Notes under the pieces: model-generated
Seen by the model: only the letters and a program-made list of their open reading frames with translations
Told to the model about the DNA's origin: nothing
Database searches by the model: none
In this document: positions 63,873 through 64,000 of the stretch, in pieces
How the letters are laid out: the number at the start of each line of letters is the position of its first letter
How positions within the stretch are numbered: the stretch's first letter is position 1
Translations under genes and position numbers: made by a program
From: Marinospirillum insulare DSM 21763
GTDB lineage: Bacteria > Pseudomonadota > Gammaproteobacteria > Pseudomonadales > Halomonadaceae
NCBI RefSeq assembly: GCF_000686905.1
Contig: NZ_JMLW01000010.1
Span: 30,869-94,868 of the forward strand
DNA length: 64,000 bases
Direction of reading: 5' to 3'

Positions 63873-64000
63873 CTGGATTCAACTCTCAAGTGCAACTCAT
63901 TAAACTAGGATTGGATGGCAAGCTGCTGTAGCATCTTATGCTTTTCAATCGACCAAGAATGAGAAGCAAACATGAGACACTACACACAGCTCACCAGAGA
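63873..64000 (+). mobile_element. Probable left end of an IS30-family element
   Basis: The stretch from about 63873 (CCTGGATTCAACTCTCAAG, then TGCAACTCAT) resembles the terminal inverted repeats I recall for IS30-family elements, and the first codons of a transposase-like frame begin at 63972. The right end is outside the window, so the terminal repeat pair and target duplication cannot be checked. Confidence 0.4.
63972..64000 (+). CDS. Start of a probable IS30-family transposase, partial
   Basis: Only ten residues are visible: MRHYTQLTRE. IS30-family transposases commonly begin with a short leader and YTQLT-(Q/R)-EQRYQI, which fits. GAGAAG lies 6 nt before the ATG. With so little sequence, the call rests on this motif and on the upstream terminal-repeat-like stretch. 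Confidence 0.45.

Noticed and set aside
63908..63925. Plus-strand sigma-54-like GG-N10-GC (TGGATGGCAAGCTGCT) near the right edge
   Set aside because: Matches only the invariant GG/GC and a few other bases, and lies inside the probable IS30-type end, so chance is likely.

Overview
The window reads as chromosomal DNA of a motile gammaproteobacterium. Gene order is close to Pseudomonas and Oceanospirillales: smc-zipA-ligA, lptF-lptG divergent from pepA-holC-valS, ccmABCDEFGHI beside the chemotaxis cluster, and fliE-to-flhA followed by flhF-fliA-cheYZAB-parC-parP-cheW. An Oceanospirillaceae-type marine bacterium is my inference; there is no rRNA to test it.

Layout. (1) 1-10040, minus strand: a type I restriction-modification locus. 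It runs hsdM, a core-deleted DUF1016 (YhcG-type) gene, hsdS, an AlbA_2/ATPase gene, a NERD-TM-OB-OB gene, and hsdR, which is cut by the left edge. An 88-bp tandem repeat array lies inside it, and a triple-hairpin palindromic element is inserted in frame in hsdS. (2) 10089-18178: core genes rdd, lptG, lptF (minus) and pepA, holC, valS (plus), with a small unknown gene between holC and valS. (3) 18346-19889: a hipBA-type toxin-antitoxin pair with a candidate autoregulatory operator. (4) 19955-22129: a YitT-family membrane protein and two divergent unknown coiled-coil genes. (5) 22137-29052: ligA, zipA, smc. (6) 29082-36228: the complete cytochrome c maturation operon ccmA-I. (7) 36341-38312: a FliK-like gene and a gene for a free FlhB C-terminal-like domain. 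(8) 38314-63775, minus strand: a 25-kb flagellar and chemotaxis supercluster, fliEFGHIJKLMNOPQR-flhB-flhA-flhF-fliA-cheYZAB-parC-parP-cheW-DUF2802. (9) 63873-64000: the start of what looks like an IS30-family element beside fliE.

How it works together. Region 8 encodes the flagellar basal body (FliE, F), the C-ring (FliG, M, N), the export gate and ATPase (FlhA, B, FliO, P, Q, R, H, I, J), hook-length control (FliK), polar placement (FlhF), sigma-28 (FliA) and the chemotaxis core with its ParC/ParP polar array-positioning pair. No fleN/flhG lies between flhF and fliA, where pseudomonads and vibrios keep it.

Most interesting signal. The 124-bp gap between the two divergent coiled-coil genes (21505-21628) carries two back-to-back sequences that fit the sigma-28 promoter consensus with exact N11 spacing, one for each gene and each about 31 nt from its start codon. 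This predicts that both unrecognised proteins belong to the late flagellar regulon, although they lie 14 kb or more from the nearest flagellar gene. Other points worth checking are the YhcG catalytic-core deletion, the hsdS palindromic insertion, the NERD/OB protein, a 281-residue acidic tail on FliH, and a perfect 16-bp hairpin inside the start of fliO.
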